In this document: one piece after another, positions 24,601 to 35,967 of the stretch
How the letters are laid out: every line of letters begins with the position of its first letter
Position numbering within the stretch: position 1 is the first letter of the stretch
DNA from: Acanthopleura granulata
Taxonomy: Eukaryota > Mollusca > Polyplacophora > Chitonida > Chitonidae
NCBI GenBank assembly: GCA_016165875.1
Contig: JABBOT010000011.1
Span: 11,363,491 to 11,427,490 of the forward strand
Direction: 5' to 3'
Length of the DNA: 64,000 nucleotides
Program-made: the position numbers and the translations under genes
Notes under the pieces: generated by a model
Database searches by the model: none
Told to the model about the DNA's origin: nothing
Seen by the model: only the letters and a program-made list of their open reading frames with translations

Positions 24601-25149
24601 GTACTGTGCAGTAGAGTGGAGATACAGGCGACGCCATTTCGCTCTATTACCCACTGAGTTCAGATTTTGGATCAGCGTTACGAATATGTTCATCCACATG
24701 AAGCCATACGCTTTTGGTCAGTCGTACAGGCTTTTACGAAGAGGCTGTCGGCGTTTGGCCAATCGTATGCTATTGCACAAAAAAAAAACAAAACAAAACA
24801 AAAAAAAAAAAAAAAACCGCGGCATGCATACATGTAATTGACACGTCTGCGAGTCTGTCTGTACCAGTTATTCAACCCGTGTCGTCTGCATTGCATCAGT
24901 TTGGTCTATAGAGTGACAGTAGGTAACGCAGACTAAATCCACTGCTCTGCACAGTTATAATGATATTATGATGATTGGAAAGTTTTAATTTACACGAAAT
25001 GATCATGAAATTTCATTTAACACGAAAACGAATATTACTGCAACTTTGGACACCATTTGCCGTAGTGACCATTAATATTGTACATGTGTAAATAAAAGGG
25101 TTTTAATTTGTTTCTTATATAACATTGTAGCTCTTCCAATGAGACCAGA
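15664..25149. other. intergenic region, repeats only
   Basis: Contents: a degenerate repeat of about 100 bp built on GAGGCTAAACCTGGCTTAAC and GGTAATAGTTCTGTTATAAG (16840-17290); a SINE (17940-18165, +); a family B repeat (18300-18545, -); repeats around ATCATGGTGCTGTCTCACTG (21720-22020); a SINE fragment (23080-23200, -); repeats of ATCCTATTCCCACAGCGTC (23680-24160); and an A-rich tract (24779-24817). Short open frames occur but none resembles a known protein. Confidence 0.55.
17940..18165 (+). mobile_element. SINE copy with internal deletion
   Basis: Head CTCCATGGCTGAGGGGGTTA, then a jump from AATGACAAGCTGGCTTCCTC (the B-box segment is missing), body to ATAATGCTGGTCGTCGTGGT and tail AATTAAATAAATAAGTAAAT. 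Confidence 0.8.
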
Positions 25150-25480
25150 TTAGAATTTTCGTCTAGACGTCCACGGCGTTCTGCGACATATTCCGTCACC
25201 ATTCCACCATTCCTGGAAATCCCCTATAATTCTTGTCGGTTTTTCATTGTCGTTCAGTAGAGCACAAACCCGGCACCAAAACTTGGTGTTGATGAATCTG
25301 CCAGTTCCCTTCCAGCGAAAGTAACTGCTGTATTTTTTGTCGTCGTTATCGAGTTTGTTCAGATATTCCGCCAAGCGTTTTGGTTCCTCAAAGTCTTCGA
25401 CGCTGATATAGGAGTGTGGTGGCGCCACCTTGCGGTAATCGTCAGGATGAGCTCCCATAACAATTGGGATGACGTCATAT
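25150..25480 (-). CDS. fucosyltransferase exon 2, C-terminal part
   Basis: Acceptor cgttttacag, then A|TAT GAC reading YDVIPIVMGAHPDDYRKVAP and ending RRKF before TAA. The YDV(I/V)P(I/V)V.G strand directly after EKFF.N is the conserved GT10 core, which supports the join. An ATTAAA reading on this strand lies at about 25103-25108. Confidence 0.92.
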
Positions 25481-28400
25481 CTGTAAAACGAACGAGAAAA
25501 TGAAAACAGATGTCTGCGGTATATGTGACTGTTTTATTCTAAACCTGGATAGTCAGAACACATGTTAAACCTCACCTGACGAAAACCTACAAAAGGCCGT
25601 ATTTCATCTGTTACATAGTTATATTTGCCAACTATATCACACCGTTCTTGCTGCTCAGGTTTTAAATTGCTAACACCAATCAATATGAAAAAATTAATGT
25701 GTGGCGTAGTCTTTATAGTGCATTTCACGCATATAAGTATTAAAAGGGATACATTTGGTTCGATCGATTTCTCTTGAGATTCTATGAAGTTAATTACCAC
25801 ATTCAAAGGACTGTATCACACTGCTATCTTCCAACGAGCATCACATGTAAATTTGCACCAAACTTAAGCGTCAAGTCCGATATTCGCATGCCACTCGTAA
25901 GATATGAAGGGACGTTCCAAGTCGATAATCGTAAGGCCCATTTCAAAACATCGCATAACACCAGTTCGCAAAGGGAATTTGTGAGAAATAATATATGTAT
26001 AAACCGTAAATAAAGCTAACAGCATGTAAAAGAGAAACAAGATCTGTTTCCAGACAACATTTACTGAGTATATGTCTCCCCACGCAAGTAAGACACCAGC
26101 ATAGTAAGTAAGTAGTAGAGTAAAATCAGAGCAGCGACAATAACTTGGTGGTTAGCAAATGGTCACACATGAACGGCGATATCCGGCATTTGGTCAGTTT
26201 ACAACAGATTTAAATCTCTAAAGGCAGAAAAGTAGCAACTTACACTCCCATAGCATCGTGGCTTAAATAGGATTGGGTAAAACAAAAATCCAGTCATGTA
26301 TACAGTTGCAATTCATGTATATTGGACGTCACCTGTCTACAACTACTCAGAATGCTATGTTGTCATCCGATTTGACAAACACTAACATGCAAACAATGCA
26401 CGTAACGAACTTACCACTATGCACTGAATTTACAAGCCTATCCGGAATGGAAATACCCGGGATCAGTTCTGGATCGTGTCATTCAAAAAGACTTTAAAAT
26501 AATACTTGTTGCTGCCTGGCTTGGCGCTCAGCACTGAGAGGCTAGGGAAAGGAAACGGGACTGGTCGACTCGTTGCCAGTATAAGGTGACTGGGTGGTGT
26601 GTCATGTCTGGTATCTTCAGCATGATGTTCCAGTGGCGGCAGCACTTTGCTGGCATGGACACTCCCTGCCACATGGAGACACAGTATAATATACATGTAC
26701 ATACTTCCTAAGAACTCCTCCTCCTCATATAAGTGAAAAGTTGTTGAGTATGACGTAAAACCCAAGCATACATACATATAAGCCTATCACAGAATATAAA
26801 AGAGAGTGAAACCCGAGCAGTGACGACATTGTGATAGTTGGGAAATGGTCTCACGTCCCCGGTGAGATCTGTCCTCTTGTTACATTACCTCAGTTTGGTT
26901 TTTACTCTAAGTTGTTCATTTAAGCGTTCAAGAAGTAACAACTTACAGCCTCCAGTACCATGGCTTAGACAAAATTAGGTTTAAAAAAAAGTACGGTAAT
27001 GTTAAATGCAATATATTAGACGTCACTGGTCTAGAATTATTCAAAGTGCTGTGTTGTCATTCACATTTGACACGGATACACATGTGCCTCTATGGCAGAC
27101 GTTCTTTGTTAGCATATAGTGGAAGTTTTGGGCAGAAATATGAGTGCTGATAATGAAATATAGTGAGTGTTGATGATGAAATATAATGATTGCTGATGAC
27201 GAAATATAATGATTGCTGATGGTGATATATAATGATTGCTGATGGTGATATATAATGATTGCTGATGGTGATATATCCCCCACCACGACAACCACCTTCC
27301 TACTCACGGTTATAAAGTCTACTTTATGAACACTGATAAGTAAATTTCCCCTCACTAAGTAGCACCAAAACGAGGCTTTCTAGATTGCCCCCAAACTCTT
27401 GATGGAGTTAGCACAAACCTCCAATACCTACAACATTGTCGGGTAGGCGCCTACCTTTGGGTAACATGGTAGTGTAAGTACAAGTGGTGGTAATACCACC
27501 CGTACTTCTAGCAATCGAATCGTGTACAGATCACCAACTCCCGGGCGACCAATGAGTACAAATGATGCTTGTATGCGATCACTCTACCCCCCAGTAAGTT
27601 CATTTATGACCATTGATACCTAGATTACCTGTATTTGGACAACCCCTAACAAGCACATCGATCTTACAAGTAGTGAAGCAAAGATTTTACAGAGTGCCCC
27701 GAACTCTTGATAATGGTGCTGTGAGAACTCCTCCGTTGCTTACAACATTGTCATACAGGCCCCGACTGTAAGTGTGGGAAGCCCAGGAATGGATGTACAA
27801 ATAGTGCTTACAAAACCACCTGTGCAGAATTAGGTAAAAAAGTACAGTGATGTCTCTTAAGAAAATAGGTTTAAGCGGTGAACCATTTTGTATAATGCCT
27901 CACTCTCTTTGTATGGCAATGGGAGACTGGCGGGCTACAAAAGGGCCCAAATCACAGAGAAACACATCGTTTTCTGCTGTGACGCTGCAGTGTTTGTGTA
28001 CTACCAAAGCGCTTTCTAAACAAACACACGTGCACCTAGAAGTGTGATGTTATCCAAGAAAGAAGAAAGGAGCACACGGTTTTGGCCCACTTTGTTGAAA
28101 GTCGGGAAGCAGTCTTACGAGTTTCCGGCTGGGTTCGTGTATTTATATTTTTAATATGTTCATAAATATTATCATAACAGGTTGAATGCATATGTTTGGT
28201 TATAAAGAACAAATTTACATTCAAATGAATTTATTAGACATGCATCACATCCTTTTTTAGAACATCATTATACAACGACGATAAATACCAAAAGTTGATC
28301 TCATATGCCCACCATACAAAAATATTTTCAAATACCCTCTTCTCCAGAAAAAAAGGATTAAATACCATGTTTGCAAAAAAGATTTGACGCTCTTTCATCT

Positions 28401-31400
28401 GATATAAGCATCATTTTTATACTTTCTTCTCCTTCAATGCGTAGGTGTCTGCAAGTTTATACTGTATGCAGTGTGTATTAAGCATTTATATGCAAAGTTT
28501 GAATAAAAACTTAGTTGAGGTAAAGTGGCACGCAAATGGTAGGATTCCACCTTAAAATTAATGGATGCCAACTATCACACTGTCGTTGTTGGTTTGTAGT
28601 CTTTTACTTTATACAGATAAGCGTAAAGTATGTTTGACACGCACTGGCGTCTGTTTGCTCCTACCGGTAACGATGTGCGATCTTACCTAACAAATGAGTC
28701 CACTGTGGGCATACCATGATGGTCGTACCCTGATAGTCATTTATACGCATGCACATTATTTACTAACAGAATACCTTGTTTTTCTGAGTGATGGCTCAAC
28801 AGATTCTGTTATTGCTACAAACTGTTATGTTATACTGTACATGGCGGATTTGTTTCGTTATTCTAAACAGAAATGCTTATGTTGATGTAACAGGGAATTG
28901 TTATATCTCCATCTTAACATAATATCAAGTGGCAGTGGGATAGTTTAATTTACCATTACTCAGAAAGCGTGATATTATGCAAGATTTAGCTGACACTGTT
29001 TTTTTTTTAGAGTGTGCCCAATACCTGCTTTATCTTAACTATTGGCAGGGGCAGGTAAGTAATGTTTACCCTCTTATGTAACGCATCCGTTGCATTCGAC
29101 CTTTATTGAGCAATGTTCGAATGAAACCGTGAACCGATTTTAATACATGGTTAGGCAACGGGTTCGTTTTGTTCACCAAGACCAGGAAAATGTCAGCACA
29201 ACCCATTACCGACTTGTAGAAAGCAGCCAACCTTAGAGCTGGAGTTCAGAATCAACACAGGTGATGTACCAGTCTTGTTGCAAACAAACACTGGTACGTG
29301 CCGAAGCGAGAACCTTGTGCTCAAATCTCGCTGCCCTCGACACGAGGAATCTGTCACAGTCAGAAATCAGTCACCCCTTCCAGTGCTGGACGGATTAAAC
29401 CTATCTACAAGAAGCGACTTTTCAGTGAACTATTTTTTCATGGGCGGATGAAGTCCGTTGTCACATGTTCACGAAAACAGTACTGCACTGGTACCTTGTT
29501 CGTGTATCCTCCGTATTATGCACTGACTATCCGCACAGCCTGTGTGACGGATGTCGACGTGTTCTGTTTATGGTTCCGTCAAGTTATACATAGCCTATAT
29601 AAGCTACATGCTGAATGCCAGATTGTCTCATGAACACTTAGTATTAAGCCTGGGCTCAAAGGCACAAAACTATATAAGTTGACCGGTTCTCAAAAGCATA
29701 GAAACTCAGAATAAAGAAATGTAACGCATGGCTGACGTTCTCGATATTTCGACTAAGTTTTACTTGTCATGCGTTACATTTCTTTATTCGGAGTTTCTAT
29801 GCTTTTGCCCTTTGCTAAGCTAGTTGGTGGATCAACAAGATTTTGAACGGTTCTCCATTTACGTGTTGTAGACGTGGTACAAGCTTAGAAAGTTTTCTTC
29901 GAAAATGTTATTATTTACCTCATGAGTTTTGTACTGAAGACCTGCCAAAGAGTAAAGAATTTAAACATGTCCACGTAAGAATGTCAAAGGAATATCAACA
30001 GAAAATCGTCATAGTTAGAAATGTAAACATACGTGCAGGACATTACTACGTCTGGAAACATAATGTAGAACACTCTTGGTCCGATATGTCGCTGCCAGCA
30101 GTTATCACACGGGTGTCACCACTGGCTATTTCCAGCACTGCTGACCCTGTCGGCAAAATTATCCCACAGATAACACTTAACTGGCTGATGACGTTGCTAA
30201 TAATGTTATCACTGTTGACGTCACTGCCAAGTACCAGGCTACAAAACCTGTCAGACTTTATCACACAGCTGACCCTAGTAGCAACTGGCAGGCTGTTGAT
30301 GCCGCCGACAATTATCACAGTGTTAACGCCGCCGACAATTATCACAGTGTTGACGTTGCCCAAATTAGCATATTGCCGGCGGTGTTAGTATAATTATCAT
30401 ATTGTCAACGCGACTGTAAAATATCAGACTGCTGATACTATTGGTAATTATCACAATGCTGACGCTGCTGGCCTTTATCACCCGGCTGAAAATTATCACA
30501 CTGATTTATAACATCAATCTTACGAAATCATTTTGAGCCTTTTCTGTGTAAAAAGTTCCTGAGATTTTAATCCATTTCAAAAGCTTTGACAAATAACTAC
30601 TGTTTAACTATGGTACAGGATTTTAAAATAATAACCGATAAGTTTACTATATATGCTATCCGTCCTTCTGACAAATGACTGAGGCTTCACTGTGGTACAG
30701 TTCCCTGACGAATGACTGATGGGTTTGCTATATCTACTATCCGTCCCTCTAGCAAATGACTGAGGCTTCGCTGTGCTACAGTTCCCTGGCTAATGACAAA
30801 GGAATTTACTCTGTATACTATCGGTCCCTCGAACAAATGACTGAGGCTTCAGTTCCCTGGCTAGTGAGTGAGGGGTTTAGTGTATATACTATCCGTCTCT
30901 CTGACAAATGACTGAGGCTTTACTATGGTACAGTTCCCTGGCTAATGATTGAGGATTTTATTATATATACCATCCGTACTTCTAGCAAATGACTGAGGCT
31001 TCACTGTGGTACAGGTTCACTGGCTAATGACAGAGGGATTTGTCACGCTGACAAATGACTGAGGCTTCACTGTGGTACAGTTCCCTAGCTAATGACTTAG
31101 GGGTTTACTATATATACTATACACCCCTCTGACAAATGTCTGAGGCTTCACTTTGGTACAGATCCAATGATTCATGGTTTTAATATAGCAAGCCATCGGC
31201 CCCATGAGAAAAGATCAGGTATTCTTCCAGGGGTATAGAGTTGAGCTATATTTACGTCAAGGACAGCTTTAAACGATTTCCCGATGTACAGGTGCGTACA
31301 AAAGATGGTTTGATCGTGTAATGGGTCCGCCTGCACGATGTCATATTTTACACTGCGTTCGGATTTCACTGAGTTGGCACACAACAACTCTTACAAATAA

Positions 31401-33690
31401 CCTGTGCACTGAAGGGACAAAACACGGCGGGGACTTTGGACCCCGGTAGCCTGGGAGCCGGCAATTAATGTAAACGAGGAATGCATGTCATACAAGCAAC
31501 CAGGCAGCATATGTGCGTGCATATTCATATCAGTTAAGGTTTAACTGAAAATATACCCGTGCATCTGACTTGTAAACAGTTTCATTGAGTGGCAACACTG
31601 CTTCGTTTAACCAATCTTTTCGTAAATACATGCATTGAAATGCGGAAATATGCCTGTCGAGTTTTTGTTTGCTGACCCAGCGTAGAAGATACGTCATTCA
31701 TATACCAAGCGGTAAGTAGAGAAAATGATCTCAAAACGGCCTATCATGCTTAAAATGTTGGCCTTCATGTGCGTGTTTGCAATAGTCCTGGTGTGAGAAT
31801 ATAGGTGGGCAATGCATGCAAACTTTGAAAATGGTCAGTTGAATGTGAAATGCTGTCAGCAGTGTCAACGCTGGCAATTTTAGGCGCATTTGGCCTATTT
31901 ATGTTACGGGTTACAGGCACGCCCCCCCCCCCCCACGTATACCTAGAGCTACCCCGAAGGACTGTGAGGCGGACAGTTACCCCCCCCCCCCCCGAAACAC
32001 CAGGGTCTCCTCAAGTCAGGCGCAGTAAATAAAATAATAAAACGCTGAATACACATTATAACCGGATGAAAAACCTTACCTTAAAAACAGGTTTAATTTA
32101 TGGTTATTTTCAAGAAGTAAACCACAATGTTGAATAACGACTCCAAACAAGAAACAAACAAACAAACAAAAAAAAAACAACAAAGAAAAAAACGAAAACA
32201 ACAACAAAATGTATACTCATGTTCACGAGAGATTATATGCACAGTAGACTAAGCCATTAGGAATTCCTAATTATGAATGTCGCTACAAAATGTCAAGATA
32301 GCCTTCTACTTTGTTTTCTCAATATATGCCGACCTAATACTTACTTCACTGTCCTGGTAAACATATACTGTATGTGGTAATAAGTCCTATTATATTGCTC
32401 TAATGTATCTTATGCCAAGTATGAGTCAGCTCGTTTATATCATGAGAGCACTTGTTGTCTGACTTCATAGCGCTCCTATATTTAAAAACTCTTTATTTGC
32501 GTGTTATTACCTTTTAGAGCAAACCGCGAAATAAAAACTGCAAACAAAAAAGTTAAAAAAAAAAAAAGAATTTGTAAAAAAATAAAAAAAATTTGTAAAA
32601 AAATTTTAAAAAACCCTTACGTTTTACAGACTTAAAAAAAAGAGCTCACAATTAAAGTGGGGAATATTGTGCAAACCCACGACCATTCGTAGGTTGCTGG
32701 CGGACCTTCCCACGTAGGGCCTGAGAGGAAGCCAGCATGAGGGGATTTTGCACCCTTCGAAAACTGCACACTGCCTTACCCTAATCCGTTCTGAAAGAAC
32801 TTCTCGGTGATGTAGTCTCGGCAGTTGGAGTTTTCAAACGCTAAGTAGAATTTATAATCTTCATTGAGTCTTTCCCAGCAATCTTGGTTGTACTTGGGGC
32901 AGTCATCGTTGCCACATCCCCCGAATATATCCACATTGATATACTTGCCCAGCTCTCTAGCATATTCCAGCCTGTTGTTGTTGGCACCACAATTCGAGAC
33001 AAACCAAGCCACTTGCTTAGTTTTTCCGGCGGCAAAATTTCGGTCGGCGTACGGACTATTTACAGGGGGGTCAAAGGGCGTCCATTTTGCATAAGGGGCA
33101 ACTATCGTGGAATCTCGCCGATAGGTGGCGGTCCAGTTTAAAAGGTTCTCTAGTCCTTGGAAACCTGGTAAAGAGTACGGGGCTTCTAAGGTGAAGTATA
33201 TCCAGATTTGATCTGGATTGGTCAGTCGATCTGACCGTGCCATAGGTAATTGTTGTCTGAACAGAATGGCATCGGCTTTTCCGGCATCCACTTCGGATAA
33301 TGTGATAATACAGTTTTGTACGAGACATTCTTGTCTCTGGAATTCCTTGTCGCCGAGTTTGGCGTCGAAGTCTCCGATTCCACCTTGGATGTAGATGACT
33401 TTAGGTTTCGTTCTGTTCATCAACATGAGTTTCTCATAGTTTTTCGGCCTGAAGTTTAACTGTTCAACGACGCGATCGCTCGGGTCCCTGACTTCCCAGA
33501 CGTTTGGCCTCGGTTTCACGGTGGTGCTGGTGAAACCATCATAGAATAGCTTGGATTTGGCCGACAGGAGTGTCTGAGCGGGCAAGGTCAAAAACGAGGG
33601 CGTGCCCTGGTGCTTGAGGTGCACACACAGGACACTTAGCAAAGCCAGTAAGCAGAGAAACAGCAATACACGTTTTAGACGAAGCCTCAT
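25150..33690 (-). CDS. alpha-1,3-fucosyltransferase (GT10), two exons, complete
   Basis: Exons 33690-32780 and 25480-25150 join in phase (GG|A) to 413 aa. It is a type II Golgi protein: a short basic cytoplasmic tail (MRLRLKR), one signal-anchor helix at about residues 8-26, a stem, then a lumenal catalytic domain. Family marks are IWIYFTLEAPYSLPG (about 162-176), VAWFVSNCGANNNRLEYARE (227-246), the VDIFGGCG segment and the donor-binding FENSNCRDYITEKF (285-298), followed across the intron by YDVIPIVMGA. The last exon has the usual C-terminal cysteines (FWCRVC). Such enzymes move fucose from GDP-fucose to GlcNAc in alpha-1,3 linkage on N-glycans or Lewis-type chains; which acceptor is used cannot be told here. 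The start is fixed by an in-frame TAG three codons upstream and A at -3. Length is normal for the family. Confidence 0.93.
26490..26775 (-). mobile_element. family B dispersed repeat in fucosyltransferase intron
   Basis: TGGCTTGGCGCTCAGCACTG, GGACTGGTCGACTCGTTGCC, GGCGGCAGCACTTTGCTGGC and TTGAGTATGACGTAAAACCC. It sits between the two arms of a roughly 280-bp duplication. Confidence 0.7.
29692..29806. repeat. near-perfect foldback, 39-bp arms, 37-bp spacer
   Basis: Arms 29692-29730 and 29768-29806 are reverse complements with one mismatch (38 of 39). The left arm begins AAAAGCATAGAAACTC and ends TGTAACGCATG. The spacer includes TCTCGATATTTCGACTAAG. It lies inside the fucosyltransferase intron, so a transcript would form a strong hairpin. 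Confidence 0.95.
30090..30520. repeat. degenerate TTATCACAC-(N)-TGACGC tandem repeats
   Basis: Short units such as AATTATCACAGTGTTGACG, TTATCACACAGCTGACCCT and TTATCACCCGGCTGA are repeated irregularly over about 430 bp. The open frames here on both strands follow from the repeat. Confidence 0.75.
30640..31150. repeat. approximately 80-bp degenerate tandem repeat
   Basis: About six units carry ACAAATGACTGAGGCTTCAC, GTGGTACAGTTCCCTGGCTA, ATGACTGAGGGGTTTACTAT and ATACTATCCGTCCCTCTG, with deletions in some units (for example near 30840 and 31030). Confidence 0.85.
32780..33690 (-). CDS. fucosyltransferase exon 1
   Basis: Encodes residues 1-303 and two bases of the next codon, from the signal anchor to EKFFQNGL. 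The donor is TTAGG|GTAAGG. Possible N-glycosylation sites are NRT (about 92) and NWT (about 185). Confidence 0.93.
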
Positions 33691-34626
33691 TATGATCTAA
33701 CGTCAGGTGTGAGTCTACTAATTAGAGAATAGCGAACGGCGCGTCACAGACGACGCCCTGATTCCGACCTGCTACACCAGCACACCCCATTCGGACAGTT
33801 GGGCGATGGGTCCGGGGAAGATGCCAAGTCAACCGCACTCTGTACTTGTGCGTTATCCCCCCAGGTGCGTAGGCTATAGACGTATACTGTCCAGGCCGAG
33901 GGAGAGTCCGTTTGTACGTCACAGGCCGGCACACACACCCCTGTACTTGAATATATACCGCTCGGCAAATTAAAGTTGTTATCTGAGGAATATGGGACAA
34001 ACCGCGTTACCACGAGCCTCTGCATTGAGATAGCCGACGTAGACGTCCCGGCAAAAACATATCAGAGTCAGTCATGATCGAGGCGACAGGACTTCCTTAC
34101 CGTACTTGTATATATATATATACACCCAGCACTGCGTAGTGCGCGACAAAGGAAACAGCCGAGTGTCGATAGCTAGAAAAGCACATCAAACCCGGTTGTG
34201 CCAGTATCAGGACTTTTTTTGTGTGTTTGTACAGGTATTGTGTTGTGGGTCAGGCAGTCAGGTAAAGACGCCTGTTGGTATAAAGGAAGTGCATTGAAGC
34301 AGGCATGTTAATAGAAAATGCATGGTTATCGAAAGCAGGCAGGCAAGAAGGCGCGTTTTGGGTTTTACCAGTACAGATATGTCACTACAACATAGCACGA
34401 CTCGTGTAGGACAGCCTACATAACGTATAGACTTATACATGTGTGGAGATGTGAGCGCCAGTCCGATTTCAAATCGAACTGACTGATGATCAGAGTTCAT
34501 GCATTGACCTGCATGCGCTTACAGGCTACTGTAGTATCTCCTTACCAGCCGGGAAACACTGCGATTTATTTATTTAACTCACTTATGTTTAACACCATAC
34601 TCTCTCAAAACGATTGTGTACACACA

Positions 34627-34764
34627 CTGTAACAAAATTGAACACCCACAGCCTTTGTGTACTAGAGCTACACAGCCGTGTGTACCACCAATACACATAT
34701 TTTTTCTGAAGTACACAATTTGTGAACGTCAAGTACACAAAGGTTGTAGCAGTTTTTGTTACAG
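34627..34764. repeat. imperfect inverted-repeat element (MITE-like)
   Basis: The left arm CTGTAACAAAATTG and ACAGCCTTTGTGTACT is mirrored on the right by AGTACACAAAGGTTGT and TTTTTGTTACAG. The total is about 138 bp with arms of about 33 bp. The layout fits a miniature inverted-repeat transposable element, but no target-site duplication is obvious. Confidence 0.6.
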
Positions 34765-34814
34765 TATACCTGTGGTACACAGTCGTTTGTAGAGAGTATA
34801 CTTGTGAATTTTTC

Positions 34815-35140
34815 AGTACTCCGTGGCCGAGGGGGTTAGCGTGCTACTGCAGCGTAATGATTACATAAACATATGATCTCATGGTAGAAGTCCGCAGTTG
34901 TAAACATAATTACATATATAGCTATATGGTGTATACTTCAATTCTGAGCACCAGCCTAGGCCCAATTATACACGTATACGCGGTATTCTAAAATGCACGA
35001 GTGCGTGTGAAGGTCTGCCAGCAACCCGCGGACTTTCCCCCGGGCTCTGCCCGATGTCTTCCCGCCATAAGGCTGGGAAATATTCTTAAGCATAAGACAG
35101 AAACAAATAAATAGATAAATAAATAAATAAATAAAATAAA
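34815..35140 (+). mobile_element. SINE copy interrupted by about 130 bp of unrelated sequence
   Basis: Head CTCCGTGGCCGAGGGGGTTA to GCAGCGTAATGA, then foreign sequence (about 34860-35005), then AAGGTCTGCCAGCAACCCGC and CGGGCTCTGCCCGATG and a long AAATAAATAAATA tail. Confidence 0.75.
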
Positions 35141-35639
35141 GTGCACGACCTTCCTACCAGCTCATCTGCCTTGGTACTAGATGTTGACAAGCGCCTGCGT
35201 TATTAATGCATACAGATATAGGCCTGTGTATACCTCATGTGATTTCATTTCATATGGGGAACACAGCTTTGTGGAGATGGGGAAACCTCGAGGCAGAGAG
35301 AGGTTATCATCTGCATTTTCCACTTAGCCTGTAATTTTGAAGGACCTATCTACTTTGAAGGGTCTTTCTACATTGTAGTGACTGCTAGCGTGGGAGTCAA
35401 TGTATTTGCAATGGGAGCAAATATTTTGTCAGTATCGACTGTTGCAGTATTATTAAAATTACAGAGTACGAGAAAAAATCCTGAAGATAACAGACATCAA
35501 CAAGACACGCCACTGCCTCGAGGTACTAGTACATGTATATGGTTTGAAAACATAGCTAATAATACGGAAATATTGCTCCAGGTATGAGAGATGTTTACAA
35601 AGCTAGTGGAAACAGACATGCTGTTTAATCTCCTTGAGG

Positions 35640-35830
35640 GGCCTACGTGACTCACATGGTTAGAGCGCTAGAGCAGGGTGATGACGGAGGAGCCTTGAGC
35701 AGACTAATGTGGTCGTTGTAAGTTCAAATCCAGCTCATGTTGGCTTCCTCTCAGGCCGTAGGTGGGAAGATATGCCAACAACCTACGGATGGGCGTGGGT
35801 TTCCCCCTGATCTGCTTGACTTTCAGTCGC
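35640..35830 (+). mobile_element. SINE copy, 3' truncated
   Basis: GGTTAGAGCGCTAGAGCAGG, GTAAGTTCAAATCCAGCTCA and GGGCGTGGGTTTCCCCCTGA, with no tail. Confidence 0.8.
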
Positions 35831-35925
35831 ATGAACACGCGAGTTGTTTGTCTAAGCAGAACATCTGTAGATTCGTCCGCTCTGATTGTCAGGTTTGCCA
35901 GATACCGATTAAGGTGTTGGTTTTG

Positions 35926-35967
<42 letters not shown>

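Larger units (their letters stand above)
25481..32779 (-). other. 7.3-kb fucosyltransferase intron filled with repeats
   Basis: Contents: a segmental duplication of about 280 bp (about 26100-26390 and 26810-27070, same orientation) flanking a family B repeat (26490-26775, -); a 23-bp array ATATAATGATTGCTGATGGTGAT (27145-27275); two diverged units of about 270 bp (about 27300-27570 and 27590-27830); a foldback (29692-29806); TTATCACAC-type repeats (30090-30520); an approximately 80-bp repeat (30640-31150); two C tracts (31922-31993); A-rich tracts (32160-32220, 32530-32640); and a SINE fragment (32660-32750, -). No further exon is recognised. Confidence 0.6.

Noticed and set aside
33722..34025. 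Two overlapping minus-strand frames before the fucosyltransferase ATG
   Set aside because: An in-frame TAG just before the ATG prevents an N-terminal extension in the contiguous sequence, and the peptides resemble nothing known. Treated as likely 5' UTR.
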